The notes: generated from the letters alone by a model not told the origin. 64,000 nt of DNA from Prescottella agglutinans (GCF_004011865.1 NZ_RKLP01000002.1:533814-597813); one strand, 5' to 3'; shown: positions 52,762-61,776, counted from the stretch's first letter. Made by a program: numbers and translations.

Positions 52762-54267
52762 ATGTCCCGCACCAGGATTTCTGCTCGGGAACTGATCGGT
52801 CGCGTGTTCGACACCGACAGCTTCGTCTCGTGGGACACCACCCCGATCGACGTCTCCCCCGACGCGCAGTACCGCACCGAACTCGACGCGGCCGCGGCGA
52901 AGTCCGGCGTCGACGAATCCGTGATCACCGGCACGGCGCTGCTCGGCGGACGCCGGGTCGCCGTCATCGCGTGCGAGTTCTCGTTCCTCGCGGGCTCGAT
53001 CGGTGTGGCCGCCGCCGAGCGGATCGTCACGGCGATCGAACGCGCCACCGCGGAGGGACTGCCCCTGCTGGCGTCCCCGACGTCGGGCGGCACGCGCATG
53101 CAGGAGGGCACGGTCGCCTTCGTGCAGATGGTGAAGATCGCCGCGGCCGTCGCCGCACACAAGTCGGCGCACCTGCCGTACCTCGTCTACCTGCGCGATC
53201 CCACCACGGGCGGCGTCTTCGCGTCGTGGGGATCGCTCGGCCACGTCACGATCGCCGAACCGGGCGCGCTCGTCGGCTTCCTCGGCCCCCGCGTCTACCA
53301 GGCGCTGTACGGCGAGAAGTTCCCCGAGGGGGTGCAGACGTCGGAGAACCTGTACAGCAAGGGCGTCATCGACGGCGTCGCGTCCGTCGAGCAGTTGCGC
53401 GACCTGGTCGACCGCGCGCTCCACGTGGTGAGCGATCCGGCCGACGACACCGCCGGGATCCCCGACCCTGCTGATGCACAGGACATTCCGAATGTTCCTG
53501 CGTGGCAGTCGGTGATGACCTCCCGTCGCGACGACCGCCCCGGCATCCGCGAACTCGTCCGCCACGCCGCGTCCACCCGCGTGCCCCTCAGCGGGACCGG
53601 GCAGGGCGAGGTGGACTCGACGGTGCTGCTGTCGCTGGCGCGATTCCACGGTCAGCCCTGTGTACTGTTCGGCCAGGACCGCGCCGGCCAGTCCGCCCTG
53701 AACACGATGGGCCCCGGTGCGCTGCGCGAGGCACGGCGCGGCATGCGGATGGCCGCCGAACTCCGACTCCCGCTCGTCCTGGTGATCGACACCCTCGGGG
53801 CGGCGCTGTCGAAGGAAGCCGAGGAACGCGGGCTCGCGCCCGAGATCGCGCGCTGCATCTCCGATCTCGTCACCCTCCGCACCCCGACCGTGTCGGTGCT
53901 GCTCGGTCAGGGCACCGGTGGCGGCGCGCTCGCCCTGCTGCCCGCCGACCGCGTCCTCGCGGCCCAGAACGGCTGGCTCGCACCACTTCCTCCCGAGGGC
54001 GCCAGCGCCATCGTGCACCGCGACACCACCCACGCCCCGCAGATGGCGGCGGCCCAAGGAATCCGGTCGCTCGACCTCCTGCGCGACGGCGTCGTCGACG
54101 CCGTCATCCCCGAGATGCCCGACGCGGCGATCGAACCCGCCGAGTTCTCGAAGCGCGTGGGCGCGGCCATCGCCCGCGAACTCGTCGCGCTGCGCGATCT
54201 GCCGGGCGAGGACCGGATGACTGCGCGCCTCGCGCGCTACCGGACGTTGGGCCTACCTCAGGACTAG
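52762..54267 (+). CDS. accD3: Fused acetyl-CoA carboxylase carboxyltransferase (AccD3-like)
   Basis: A 501-residue protein with the beta subunit (AccD) fold in residues ~1-235 and the alpha subunit (AccA) fold in ~250-500. SPTSGGTRMQEG and TGGVFASWGSLGHVT mark the first half; GQGTGGGALAL and the late RDLPGEDRM mark the second. It lacks the zinc-binding Cys of bacterial AccD. It resembles M. tuberculosis AccD3 (Rv0904c). The carboxylated acyl-CoA is unknown. ATG at 52762 has GGAGGAAG upstream. Confidence 0.87.
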   Translation: MSRTRISARELIGRVFDTDSFVSWDTTPIDVSPDAQYRTELDAAAAKSGVDESVITGTALLGGRRVAVIACEFSFLAGSIGVAAAERIVTAIERATAEGLPLLASPTSGGTRMQEGTVAFVQMVKIAAAVAAHKSAHLPYLVYLRDPTTGGVFASWGSLGHVTIAEPGALVGFLGPRVYQALYGEKFPEGVQTSENLYSKGVIDGVASVEQLRDLVDRALHVVSDPADDTAGIPDPADAQDIPNVPAWQSVMTSRRDDRPGIRELVRHAASTRVPLSGTGQGEVDSTVLLSLARFHGQPCVLFGQDRAGQSALNTMGPGALREARRGMRMAAELRLPLVLVIDTLGAALSKEAEERGLAPEIARCISDLVTLRTPTVSVLLGQGTGGGALALLPADRVLAAQNGWLAPLPPEGASAIVHRDTTHAPQMAAAQGIRSLDLLRDGVVDAVIPEMPDAAIEPAEFSKRVGAAIARELVALRDLPGEDRMTARLARYRTLGLPQD

Positions 54268-54973
54268 CGGATCCCGGACCGGCATCTCACTCCCGTTGCG
54301 TCACAGGTGAACTGACTGCACTTTCGGTAGCCCGTCCGGTTCCTCGGTCGCCGGCCCGCGGCTGGATTCATGAATTCCGCCCACCTATCACAACGTGGAC
54401 TGATACCGTTCCGACACGCCGTCGTGATCGGGCAACACCGACCTCCCGGGCCGGTCGCAGATCATGTCGGACACGTTCGGCTCTACCGCAGTAACGGTCT
54501 GATGTTTCGGGGGCACTGCGCACGGCCTGTCTCGCCTCCGTCCACGGATCGCGTTGTTGTTCGCTCGGCACCTCACCACGGACAAGGACCTGCAATGCGC
54601 CTGACCCGATTCGACGCTGCACACCGAACCAGCCCACGCCAGGTTCAGCCGGCCGTTCCGCCGCCTCTTCTCCTGCGAAATTAGTGCTTTCGCCGGAGGC
54701 ACCACGGCTAGCAATCCAGTGTCCCCCCGCGCGTACCACGCCTGCCTCGATCTCGTCCGCCAGCCCGTCGAATGGCCCCCGCTCGAGTGGTGCACGCGTC
54801 CACAGCGCTGATTTCGGCGACAACACCGTCTCGCTGACCGAGACGGTCTCAACGGCACCGAAATCGTCTCGCCCCAACAGATTTCGAATCCGACCTGCAT
54901 GGCAGGCCGTTTTGAAAGATCGAAGGGTACTGCACTACGAAACGGCTGTCCCATCCACCCGAAAGGATCTGTG
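54268..54973 (+). other. 706-base gap with a gene-start remnant
   Basis: No intact gene. At 54595 an ATG preceded by AAGGACCTGC opens a 29-residue frame (start MRLTRFDAAHRTSP, stop at 54684). Its start context resembles that of the next gene (AAGGATCTGTGATGCATCTGAC). A 9-bp hairpin (ACCGTCTCG and complement) lies at 54825-54847. The region is less GC-rich than average. It looks like a decayed copy of a propeller-protein gene start plus a promoter region. Confidence 0.45.
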
Positions 54974-56056
54974 ATGCATCTGACGCTCGCGCCATCGCGA
55001 CAAACTCGGACCCGATATCGGCGACTCGCGACCGTAGGAGTCGGTGCGCTCGCAGCGGTTGCGGCGATACTCGCATCTGCTCCGGCGGCCCAGGCCGATG
55101 CCGTCGTCGCGGTGATCCCGGTCGGGTCCGTCCCACAGGGAGTCGCGATCGCTCCGGACGGAAGACACGCCTACATCGCGAGTACCGGCAGCGACGCAAT
55201 CTCGATCATCGACACAGCCACCAATGCGGTCACCGGCAGCATCCCCGTCGGAGACAACCCAATCGGCATCGCGTTCACCCCCAACGGCGCCCGCGCCTAC
55301 GTCACCAACGCTGTCGGCAACACGGTCTCCGTCATCAACACAGCCACCAGTTCGGTCACCGGCAGCATTCCCGTCGGATCAGCTCCGACAGGCATCGCGG
55401 TTACTCCCAATGGCGCGCGCGCGTATGTGGCAAGTCAGTCCGGTTCGGTCTCAGTGATCGACATCGGCACGAACTCCGTCATCACAACGATCCCCACCGG
55501 CATCGGAACCTCCTGGATAGCGGTGTCCCCGGACGGCTCTCGCGCCTACGCGACGACCACCAGCACCAACACTGTCTCCGAGATCAACACCACCACGAAC
55601 GCCGTGGTCGACACCGTCAATGTCGGCAACTCGCCGATCGGCATCGCTGTCACTCCCGACGGCACACGTGCGTTTGTGGCCAACACCAGCTCTGACGACC
55701 TCAGTGTCATCGATCTCGACACCACGATCGTCTCGGGCCTCCCCGGTGGGGGTGACGGTCCGCTACTGGTCGCCATCACCCCGGACGGGACCCGCGCGTA
55801 CATCACGAACAGCGGAAGCAACACCGTCTCGATCGTCGATACAGCCACCGGTGTCGTCCTCGGGAACGTAGCGGTGGGCGCTGGCCCGGTAGGCGTTGCA
55901 ATCGCTCCTGACGGCAGGCACGCGTACGTTGCCAATGCCTTGACCGACGACGTCTCCGTCATCAGGATCGACGGCGCCTCCACCGGATCGCTCGGTTCCC
56001 TCGGTTCGGCCGATTCGGGATCGATCGGTTCCCTCGGTGCCCTGTTCGGCAGCTGA
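54974..56056 (+). CDS. Secreted YVTN beta-propeller repeat protein 1
   Basis: A 360-residue exported protein. A Sec signal peptide ends at APAAQADA near residue 42. Then about seven YVTN/NHL-like repeats of ~42 residues, each with the pattern IPVG-P-GIA-TPNGARAYV-N-V-VI-TNAV, form a predicted seven-bladed propeller. The tail is GSLGSLGSADSGSIGSLGALFGS. Function is unknown; propellers of this type bind surface ligands or proteins. No transmembrane or cell-wall-anchor motif is visible. A 53-bp palindrome follows the stop. Confidence 0.88.
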   Translation: MHLTLAPSRQTRTRYRRLATVGVGALAAVAAILASAPAAQADAVVAVIPVGSVPQGVAIAPDGRHAYIASTGSDAISIIDTATNAVTGSIPVGDNPIGIAFTPNGARAYVTNAVGNTVSVINTATSSVTGSIPVGSAPTGIAVTPNGARAYVASQSGSVSVIDIGTNSVITTIPTGIGTSWIAVSPDGSRAYATTTSTNTVSEINTTTNAVVDTVNVGNSPIGIAVTPDGTRAFVANTSSDDLSVIDLDTTIVSGLPGGGDGPLLVAITPDGTRAYITNSGSNTVSIVDTATGVVLGNVAVGAGPVGVAIAPDGRHAYVANALTDDVSVIRIDGASTGSLGSLGSADSGSIGSLGALFGS

Positions 56057-56060
56057 CCTC

Positions 56061-56113
56061 CGGCCGAATGTCACACGCGTTCGTTCCAACTGAACGCGTG
56101 TGACATTCGGCCG
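56061..56113. repeat. Palindromic repeat, copy 1
   Basis: Perfect 22-bp arms (core CCGAATGTCACACGCGTTC and its complement) with a 9-base loop, 4 bases after the stop of propeller 1. The same core recurs at 57401 and 58047. It likely serves as a terminator; the sequence conservation is greater than a terminator requires. Confidence 0.9.
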
Positions 56114-56201
56114 ACGTGTTCCACGAGCACCTACTCGCCACCGTTCTCCACCAGAGTATTTCGTTTGCATCACCGCGCAGTCGAGAGGAAAGGAATCGCA
56201 A

Positions 56202-57392
56202 ATGAATCGGATCTCACCGCCGTCCCGACACGATGCCCCGCAGTGCCTGGAGAAGCGTCCCCGCCGCCTCGTCATCGGCGCCGCCGGCCTCCTCGCTCTG
56301 GGCGCGATCGCCCTCAACGCCCCGGCCGCCCAAGCGGACAGCGTCACCGACACCATCACCGTCGGCGGAACACCGGTTTCGGTGGCGGTCACCCCGAACG
56401 GCGCGTTCGCGTACGTCACGAACCAAACCGAAGTAGCGGTGATCGACACCGCATCGAACGCCGTCGCTACGACCGTCCCCGTCGGCGGCAGACCCTGGAG
56501 TGTTGCGATCACCCCCGATGGCAATCGGGCTTACGTCACAAACCTCGACGACGACACGGTCTCGGTGATCGACACCGCCTCCAACACCGTCTCGGACACG
56601 ATCCCGGTCGGCGCCGGTCCCCTCGCTGTCGCGATCACGCCCGATGGCGCACACGCCTACGTCACGAATGGTGGTGGCGGTACCGTGTCCGTGATCGACA
56701 CCGGGCCGAACACCGTCGCGGACACGGTCTCCGTCGGCGACGGCCCCTTCGCGGTTGCGATCACACCGGACGGTACGACCGCTTACGTCGTCAACCAAGT
56801 CAGCGAGAACGTCTCGGTGATAGACACCGGGCCGAACACCGTCGCCACAACCATCCCGGTCGGAGCCTCCCCTGCCGGGGTCGCGGTCCGGCCCGACGGA
56901 ACCGCCGCCTATGTCACCAACGGCGATGGCGGGACGGTCTCCGTGATCGACACCGACACCGTCACCGACACCTTCGACTTCGATACCAACCCGTTCGGGG
57001 TGGCCTTCACGCCCGACAGTGCCCGGGCCTACATCACCGACGCCACCGGAACCTCCGTCCGAGTCATCGACACCGCGGACAATTGCGTCACCCAGTCGCT
57101 GACCGTCGGCGAGGATCCCTTCGGAGTTGCGATCAACTCCGAAGGATCACGCGCCTACGTCGCGAACAGCAGTGACGGCACCGTATCGGTCATCCGGATA
57201 ACCGACGCGGCGGGCTCTCTCGGTTCGTTCGGATCCTCGGACTCGCTGGGCTCGTCGGGATCGCTGGGCTCGTCGGGATCGCTGGGCTCGTCGGGATCGC
57301 TGGGCTCGTCCGGATCGCTGGGCTCGTCCGGATCGCTAGGCTCGTCGGACTCCTGCTCCTCGGGTTCGCTCGGGTCGCTCTTCGGCAGCTGA
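56202..57392 (+). CDS. Secreted YVTN beta-propeller repeat protein 2 with GSLGSS tail
   Basis: A 396-residue paralogue of the preceding protein. A long N-region precedes the signal core GLLALGAIALNAPAAQADS, with cleavage near 46. About seven propeller repeats follow (ITPDGNRAYVTNLDDDTVSVID is the clearest unit). The tail expands GSLGSS into six near-perfect units, then SCSSGSLGSLFGS containing a Cys. Domain sequence and tail length differ from protein 1, suggesting duplication then divergence. ATG at 56202 has GAGAGGAAAGGA upstream. Confidence 0.88.
   Translation: MNRISPPSRHDAPQCLEKRPRRLVIGAAGLLALGAIALNAPAAQADSVTDTITVGGTPVSVAVTPNGAFAYVTNQTEVAVIDTASNAVATTVPVGGRPWSVAITPDGNRAYVTNLDDDTVSVIDTASNTVSDTIPVGAGPLAVAITPDGAHAYVTNGGGGTVSVIDTGPNTVADTVSVGDGPFAVAITPDGTTAYVVNQVSENVSVIDTGPNTVATTIPVGASPAGVAVRPDGTAAYVTNGDGGTVSVIDTDTVTDTFDFDTNPFGVAFTPDSARAYITDATGTSVRVIDTADNCVTQSLTVGEDPFGVAINSEGSRAYVANSSDGTVSVIRITDAAGSLGSFGSSDSLGSSGSLGSSGSLGSSGSLGSSGSLGSSGSLGSSDSCSSGSLGSLFGS
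57243..57350 (+). repeat. 18-bp in-frame tandem repeat, six units
   Basis: Six contiguous 18-bp units (consensus TCGCTGGGCTCGTCGGGA) encode the repeated Ser-Leu-Gly-Ser-Ser-Gly tail. The first three are identical; units 4-6 differ by one to three bases. Slippage would change length in steps of six residues without breaking frame. Confidence 0.9.
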
Positions 57393-57400
57393 CTCCGTGA

Positions 57401-57447
57401 CCGAATGTCACACGCGTTCAACCCAACTGAACGCGTGTGACATTCGG
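57401..57447. repeat. Palindromic repeat, copy 2
   Basis: 19-bp perfect arms with the same core as copy 1 and loop AACCCAACT, 8 bases after the stop of propeller 2. Confidence 0.9.
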
Positions 57448-57514
57448 CCCGGCACTCCAACCCCGGGGCGCGAGGGCCATCCCGACTTGTTGCGTTGGAG
57501 CCTGCTCCAGCGAC

Positions 57515-57520
57515 TAGCCT
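57515..57520 (+). promoter_or_regulatory. -10 element of the isochorismatase-family gene
   Basis: TAGCCT ends 7 bases before ATG 57528, again suggesting a leaderless message. Confidence 0.4.
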
Positions 57521-57527
57521 CCCCGCC

Positions 57528-58040
57528 ATGCGCGCCGAGCCTTCGCACACCGTTCTCCTGGAGATCGACTTCCAGCACTGGATCATCGAGTCGATCGCCC
57601 ATCGTCCGGTGACCGACCGGGCCGCCGCGGTGCGCGCCGACCTTCGTTCGGCGGGAGCCCGCGTCCTGTGCACTCGATACCTGAGCCTCGACGCGACCGA
57701 CACCCTGCGTGCGGACCCCGCCGGCCGGGGAGCGTCGTTCCATCCCGCGCTCGAGCCTGCGCCGGGCGATCTGGTCCTCAGCAAGTACGACCGCAACATC
57801 TTCGACAACCCCGACGTCGAGACGAATCTGCGACTCCTCGGCGTCACGGACGTGATCGTCACCGGGATCGCGACGGATCACGGCGTCGCGCTCGCCGCGC
57901 GCTCGTCCCACACGTTGGGCTACCGAACGAGCGTCGTCGCGGACGCCTGTGCGGGGACCTCCGCCGATTCGCACGAACGCACCCTCGCGGAACTGGCGCG
58001 GGACGGAATCACGGTGATTCGAGATCGCGTCGGCAGCTGA
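57528..58040 (+). CDS. Isochorismatase-fold hydrolase lacking the catalytic Cys
   Basis: A 170-residue protein of the isochorismatase/cysteine-hydrolase fold. The catalytic Asp (LLEIDFQH) and Lys (LSKYDRNIF) are present, and the cis-peptide loop reads VTGIATDHGVALAARSS. Where amidohydrolase members have Cys in the TD-x-C motif, this has Gly, as in isochorismatases such as EntB and PhzD, which do not use Cys. A true isochorismatase-like vinyl-ether hydrolase or a non-enzymatic role is thus likelier than a nicotinamidase. It sits between palindrome copies 2 and 3. Confidence 0.85.
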   Translation: MRAEPSHTVLLEIDFQHWIIESIAHRPVTDRAAAVRADLRSAGARVLCTRYLSLDATDTLRADPAGRGASFHPALEPAPGDLVLSKYDRNIFDNPDVETNLRLLGVTDVIVTGIATDHGVALAARSSHTLGYRTSVVADACAGTSADSHERTLAELARDGITVIRDRVGS

Positions 58041-58046
58041 CGTCGC

Positions 58047-58097
58047 GACCGAATGTCACACGCGTCCGGTCCGACTGAACGCGTGTGACATTCGGTC
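58047..58097. repeat. Palindromic repeat, copy 3
   Basis: 19-bp perfect arms (GACCGAATGTCACACGCGT and complement) with a 13-base loop that keeps the trailing ACTGA of the other loops; 6 bases after the isochorismatase-fold gene stop and 5 bases before the convergent GPP34 stop. Confidence 0.9.
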
Positions 58098-58102
58098 ACC
58101 GG

Positions 58103-58783
58103 CTAGGAACTCCCGGCCGCGATGGCCGGCACCATGACCGCCACGAAGACCGCGGCGTTGATCGCATCCACCGCCTTGCGGACCGCGGCTCCGGCCCATT
58201 CCTCCTCGGCGATGTCCTTGGCGCGCTTGCGGATCGCCTTCCGATCGGCGTCCGGGAACACCTTGGCCACGGCGTCCACCGCGGACAGCAGCGAAATCAG
58301 CGCCGCGGTACGCGGATTCGGGTCGAGTCCCTCGATCAGCACACCGGAGAGTTCGTGCCGGACGCCGCGCTCGTGACTCTCGTCGACCGCCGGCCAGGTC
58401 TTGCTCGGGAAGATGCCGAGGATCTTGCGGCGACTCTCGCGCACCCAGCCGCGGTCGATCACCCGATCGAAGACGGCGGCCCGCATCTCGGTGTCGAGTT
58501 TCTCGATCGCGGTCTCGGGCTTCATCGGACGGCGGGACTGGCGGATCGCCGCGACGGCGCGGGCGAGGATCGGATCGTCGGGCGTCGTCTCCTGCCGGAC
58601 GGCGAGGCGGCCCTTCTTCACGTCCTCGTCGTCCTCGGCGGGCGTCACGTAGCCGTCGAGCGCCAGTTCGAGCAGCACCGCGCCGGCGAGCACGCGCGGG
58701 AGTCGGGTGCCGTCGACGATCGCATCACCCGATTCGTCGTCGAGCAGGAGCAGCAGCAGATCTTCGGCGATGAGCGGCGTCAT
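58103..58783 (-). CDS. GPP34-family (Golgi phosphoprotein 3-like) protein
   Basis: A 226-residue helical protein of the GPP34/GOLPH3 fold. LIAEDLLLLLLDDESG at the N-terminus, LAGAVLLELALDG, then a helical bundle. Eukaryotic relatives bind phosphatidylinositol-4-phosphate; the actinobacterial role is unknown. The start is ATG 58783, with TACCGT (58791-58796, minus strand) 7 bases upstream, implying a leaderless mRNA; GGGGG also precedes it. It is divergent from the DNA alkylation repair gene. Confidence 0.85.
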   Translation of the reverse strand: MTPLIAEDLLLLLLDDESGDAIVDGTRLPRVLAGAVLLELALDGYVTPAEDDEDVKKGRLAVRQETTPDDPILARAVAAIRQSRRPMKPETAIEKLDTEMRAAVFDRVIDRGWVRESRRKILGIFPSKTWPAVDESHERGVRHELSGVLIEGLDPNPRTAALISLLSAVDAVAKVFPDADRKAIRKRAKDIAEEEWAGAAVRKAVDAINAAVFVAVMVPAIAAGSS

Positions 58784-58825
58784 GTCCCCCACGGTACGGA
58801 GTCGCGGTGTGGGATGGTCTTGTCC

Positions 58826-59563
58826 ATGCCCGACGCCGGAGACGTCATCGCCGCCCTCACCGAGGTCGCGGATGCGGACGACGCGCGACAACTCCGGCGG
58901 TTCTTCAAGACCGGGCCGGGCGAGTACGGCGAGGGCGACGAGTTCGTGGGCGTCCGGGTGCCGGCGATCCGCACCGTGGCCAAGCGGTTCACGTCGTTGC
59001 CACTGGACGACGTCGACACGCTTCTCGACAGCCCGGTGCACGAGCACCGACTGGCCGGCCTCCTGATCCTCGTCGACCGGTTCGCGCGGGCGAGTCGCGC
59101 CCGCGGCCGCGACGACGACGCCCGTGAGCGCATCGCCGAGCACTACCTGGCCGCGGTTCTCCGGGGCCGGGTGAACAACTGGGACCTGGTCGACCTGTCG
59201 GCGCTGCACATCCTGGGCGGCTGGCTCTACGACCGACCCCGTGATCCGGTGTTCGTCCTCGGCGCCGACGAGGACCTGTGGCGGCGACGCGTCGCACTGC
59301 TCACCACGTTCGGCTTCATCCGGCGCGGGGACGCGTCCACGACCCTCGAACTGGCGGCCCGGGTCCTGGGTGACCGCCGCGATCTGACGCAGAAGGCGAC
59401 GGGTTGGATGCTCCGGGAGGTCGGCAAGCGGGTGGACCGCGTCCTGCTCCTCGACTTCCTCGATCGGCACGCGGCGGAGATGGGTGCGACGGCGCTGAGT
59501 TACGCCACCGAGCACCTCGACGCGGACACCCGCGTGCACTACAGGCGGATGCGAAGTACCTGA
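58826..59563 (+). CDS. DNA alkylation repair enzyme (AlkD-like HEAT repeat)
   Basis: A 245-residue alpha-helical HEAT-like repeat protein. RQLRRFFKTGPGEYGEGDEFVGVRVPAIR at the N-terminus and NNWDLVDLSALHILG contain the conserved catalytic-type Trp and Asp of AlkD glycosylases, which remove N3- and N7-alkylated bases. The start is ATG 58826, 42 bases from divergent GPP34. Confidence 0.9.
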   Translation: MPDAGDVIAALTEVADADDARQLRRFFKTGPGEYGEGDEFVGVRVPAIRTVAKRFTSLPLDDVDTLLDSPVHEHRLAGLLILVDRFARASRARGRDDDARERIAEHYLAAVLRGRVNNWDLVDLSALHILGGWLYDRPRDPVFVLGADEDLWRRRVALLTTFGFIRRGDASTTLELAARVLGDRRDLTQKATGWMLREVGKRVDRVLLLDFLDRHAAEMGATALSYATEHLDADTRVHYRRMRST

Positions 59564-59707
59564 TACTCGCCGTTCATCGAGCGTTAGCTGCCGCCTGCCG
59601 CAGGGACGCGCGGCGACCGGTCGGCTGTCGCGGCGACCGACCCTCCGTCGAATAGGGTGTTGTGTGCATCACAGATGCGCGGTCAGGACCCGAGAGGACA
59701 CGAATCG

Positions 59708-61627
59708 ATGAGCACCGCCGAGTACGCAACCGGCGCCGAGGCCTACGCCACCGCCTTTGCCGAGAGCGTGGAGCAGCCGGACAGCTTCTGGCTCAGGGCC
59801 GCCGAGGCCGTCGAGTGGGATACCGCGCCGACGCGCGCGCTGGACGACTCGAACGCCCCGATGTACCGCTGGTTCCCGGACGCCGCCCTCAACACGTGCT
59901 TCAACGCCCTCGACCGGCACGTGCGCGACGGCCGCGGCGACCAGGCCGCGCTGATCTACGACTCGGCGATGGTGCCCGCGAAGCGGACGTACACCTACTC
60001 CGAGTTGCTCGCCGAGGTCGCCCGCTTCGCCGGTGTCCTCACCGAACAGGGCGTCGTCGCCGGCGACCGCGTCGTCATCTACATGCCGATGATCCCCGAG
60101 GCCGCGATCGCGATGCTCGCGTGCGCCCGCATCGGCGCCGTGCACTCGGTCGTCTTCGGCGGTTTCGCCGCGAAGGAACTGGCCACCCGCATCGACGACG
60201 CCCAGCCGGTGGTGCTGGTGACCGCGTCGGGCGGCCTGGAGCCGGGACGCACCATCGAGTACCTGCCGATGGTCGACCAGGCGCTGGGGATGTCGGCGCA
60301 CCCGCCGCACACCGTGATCGTCAAGAACCGGGAGAACATCCCCGGCTCCGCGGCCGACTACCGCGACCGCGGCGCCGCGTGGTTCGACTGGGACCAGTTG
60401 GCCGCCGACGCGCAGGACGCCGCGCCCGTCTCGGTGGCGGCGACCGACCCGCTCTACATCCTCTACACGTCCGGCACCACCGGTAAGCCCAAGGGCGTGG
60501 TCCGCGACAACGGCGGCCACGCGGTCGCGCTCACGTGGTCGATGCGCAACATCTACGACATCGGTCCCGGCCAGGTCATGTGGACGGCGTCGGACGTGGG
60601 CTGGGTCGTCGGCCACTCCTACATCGTCTACGCCCCGCTGCTCGCCGGCGCCACGACCGTCCTCTACGAGGGCAAGCCCGTGGGCACCCCGGACGCCGGC
60701 GCCTTCTGGCGAGTGATCCAGGACCACAACGTCTCCGCGCTGTTCACCGCCCCGACCGCGATCCGCGCGATCCGCAAGGCCGACCCGGAGGCGGCCGAGC
60801 TCGCCAAGTACGACGTCTCCTCGATGACGACGCTGTTCGCGGCCGGTGAGCGCCTCGATCCGGACACCTACGTGTGGGCCACCGAGAAGCTCGGTGTCCC
60901 CGTGATCGACCACTGGTGGCAGACCGAGACCGGCTGGGCCATCTGCGCGAATCTGCGTGGGCTGGAACCGATGCCGATCAAGGCCGGCTCCCCTACGGTC
61001 CCGGTCCCGGGCTACCGCGTCGGCATCGTCGACGGCGAGGGCACACCCGTCCCCGCCGGCACCGAGGGCAACATCGTCATCGCGCTGCCGCTGCCGCCGG
61101 GCACGCTCGCCGGCCTGTGGCGCGACGAGGACCGCTACGTGAGGTCGTACCTGTCCACGTTCGACGGCTACTACCTCACCGGCGACTCCGGCTACGTCGA
61201 CGAGGACGGCTACGTGTTCGTCCTCGGCCGCAGTGACGACGTCATCAACGTTGCCGGACACCGCCTTTCGACGGGCAGCATGGAGGCGGTCGTCGCGTCG
61301 CATACCGCCGTCGCCGAGTGCGCGGTGATCGGCATCCACGACGAACTCAAGGGTCAGCGGCCCAGCGGCTACGTGGTGCTCAAGGCCGGCGCCGAGATCG
61401 ACGAGGAGACCCTCCGCAAGGAACTCGTCGCGATGGTCCGCGAGCAGATCGGCGCCGTCGCCACGTTCCGCGACGTCACCGTCGTGCAGGCGCTGCCCAA
61501 GACCCGCTCGGGCAAGATCCTGCGGAAGACGATGCGGCAGATCGCCGACAACGACGAGTACACCGTGCCGTCGACCATCGAGGACCCGTCCGTCCTCGAG
61601 GACCTGGAGAAGCTGCTGCGCGGCTGA
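59708..61627 (+). CDS. prpE: Propionyl-CoA synthetase (PrpE-like)
   Basis: A 639-residue AMP-forming acyl-CoA synthetase. The AMP-binding YTSGTTGKPKGVVRDNGGH is the PrpE variant; HWWQTETGW and the C-terminal RTRSGK-like KTRSGKILRKTM (regulatory Lys) are present. It activates propionate (or acetate) to the CoA ester. ATG at 59708 has GAGAGGA upstream. No prpBCD genes are nearby. Confidence 0.92.
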   Translation: MSTAEYATGAEAYATAFAESVEQPDSFWLRAAEAVEWDTAPTRALDDSNAPMYRWFPDAALNTCFNALDRHVRDGRGDQAALIYDSAMVPAKRTYTYSELLAEVARFAGVLTEQGVVAGDRVVIYMPMIPEAAIAMLACARIGAVHSVVFGGFAAKELATRIDDAQPVVLVTASGGLEPGRTIEYLPMVDQALGMSAHPPHTVIVKNRENIPGSAADYRDRGAAWFDWDQLAADAQDAAPVSVAATDPLYILYTSGTTGKPKGVVRDNGGHAVALTWSMRNIYDIGPGQVMWTASDVGWVVGHSYIVYAPLLAGATTVLYEGKPVGTPDAGAFWRVIQDHNVSALFTAPTAIRAIRKADPEAAELAKYDVSSMTTLFAAGERLDPDTYVWATEKLGVPVIDHWWQTETGWAICANLRGLEPMPIKAGSPTVPVPGYRVGIVDGEGTPVPAGTEGNIVIALPLPPGTLAGLWRDEDRYVRSYLSTFDGYYLTGDSGYVDEDGYVFVLGRSDDVINVAGHRLSTGSMEAVVASHTAVAECAVIGIHDELKGQRPSGYVVLKAGAEIDEETLRKELVAMVREQIGAVATFRDVTVVQALPKTRSGKILRKTMRQIADNDEYTVPSTIEDPSVLEDLEKLLRG

Positions 61628-61644
61628 CCGGCGTACCGAACAGA

Positions 61645-61675
61645 GAAGGCCCCGCACCCTTGGTGTGGGGCCTTC
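61645..61675 (+). terminator. Terminator after prpE
   Basis: A 14-bp stem with one G-T pair (GAAGGCCCCGCACC and complement) and a 3-base loop, followed by CCTCTTCC, 17 bases after the stop. Confidence 0.8.
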
Positions 61676-61776
61676 CCTCTTCCAGGCCTGCTCGAGCGCG
61701 AGTAGCGTCGAAGGGCGGCACCGTTTCAGGTGGCGCTGCGCGGTACCGGCCACTCCATCGACACGAGCGATTCCAG

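Noticed and set aside
54860..54900. tRNA-like TTCGAATCC motif
   Set aside because: Flanking bases do not pair into a T-arm and no acceptor or anticodon arms can be built around it.
57243..57350. Regularly spaced repeats considered as a CRISPR array
   Set aside because: The repeats are contiguous 18-bp units without spacers and are in frame within a coding region.
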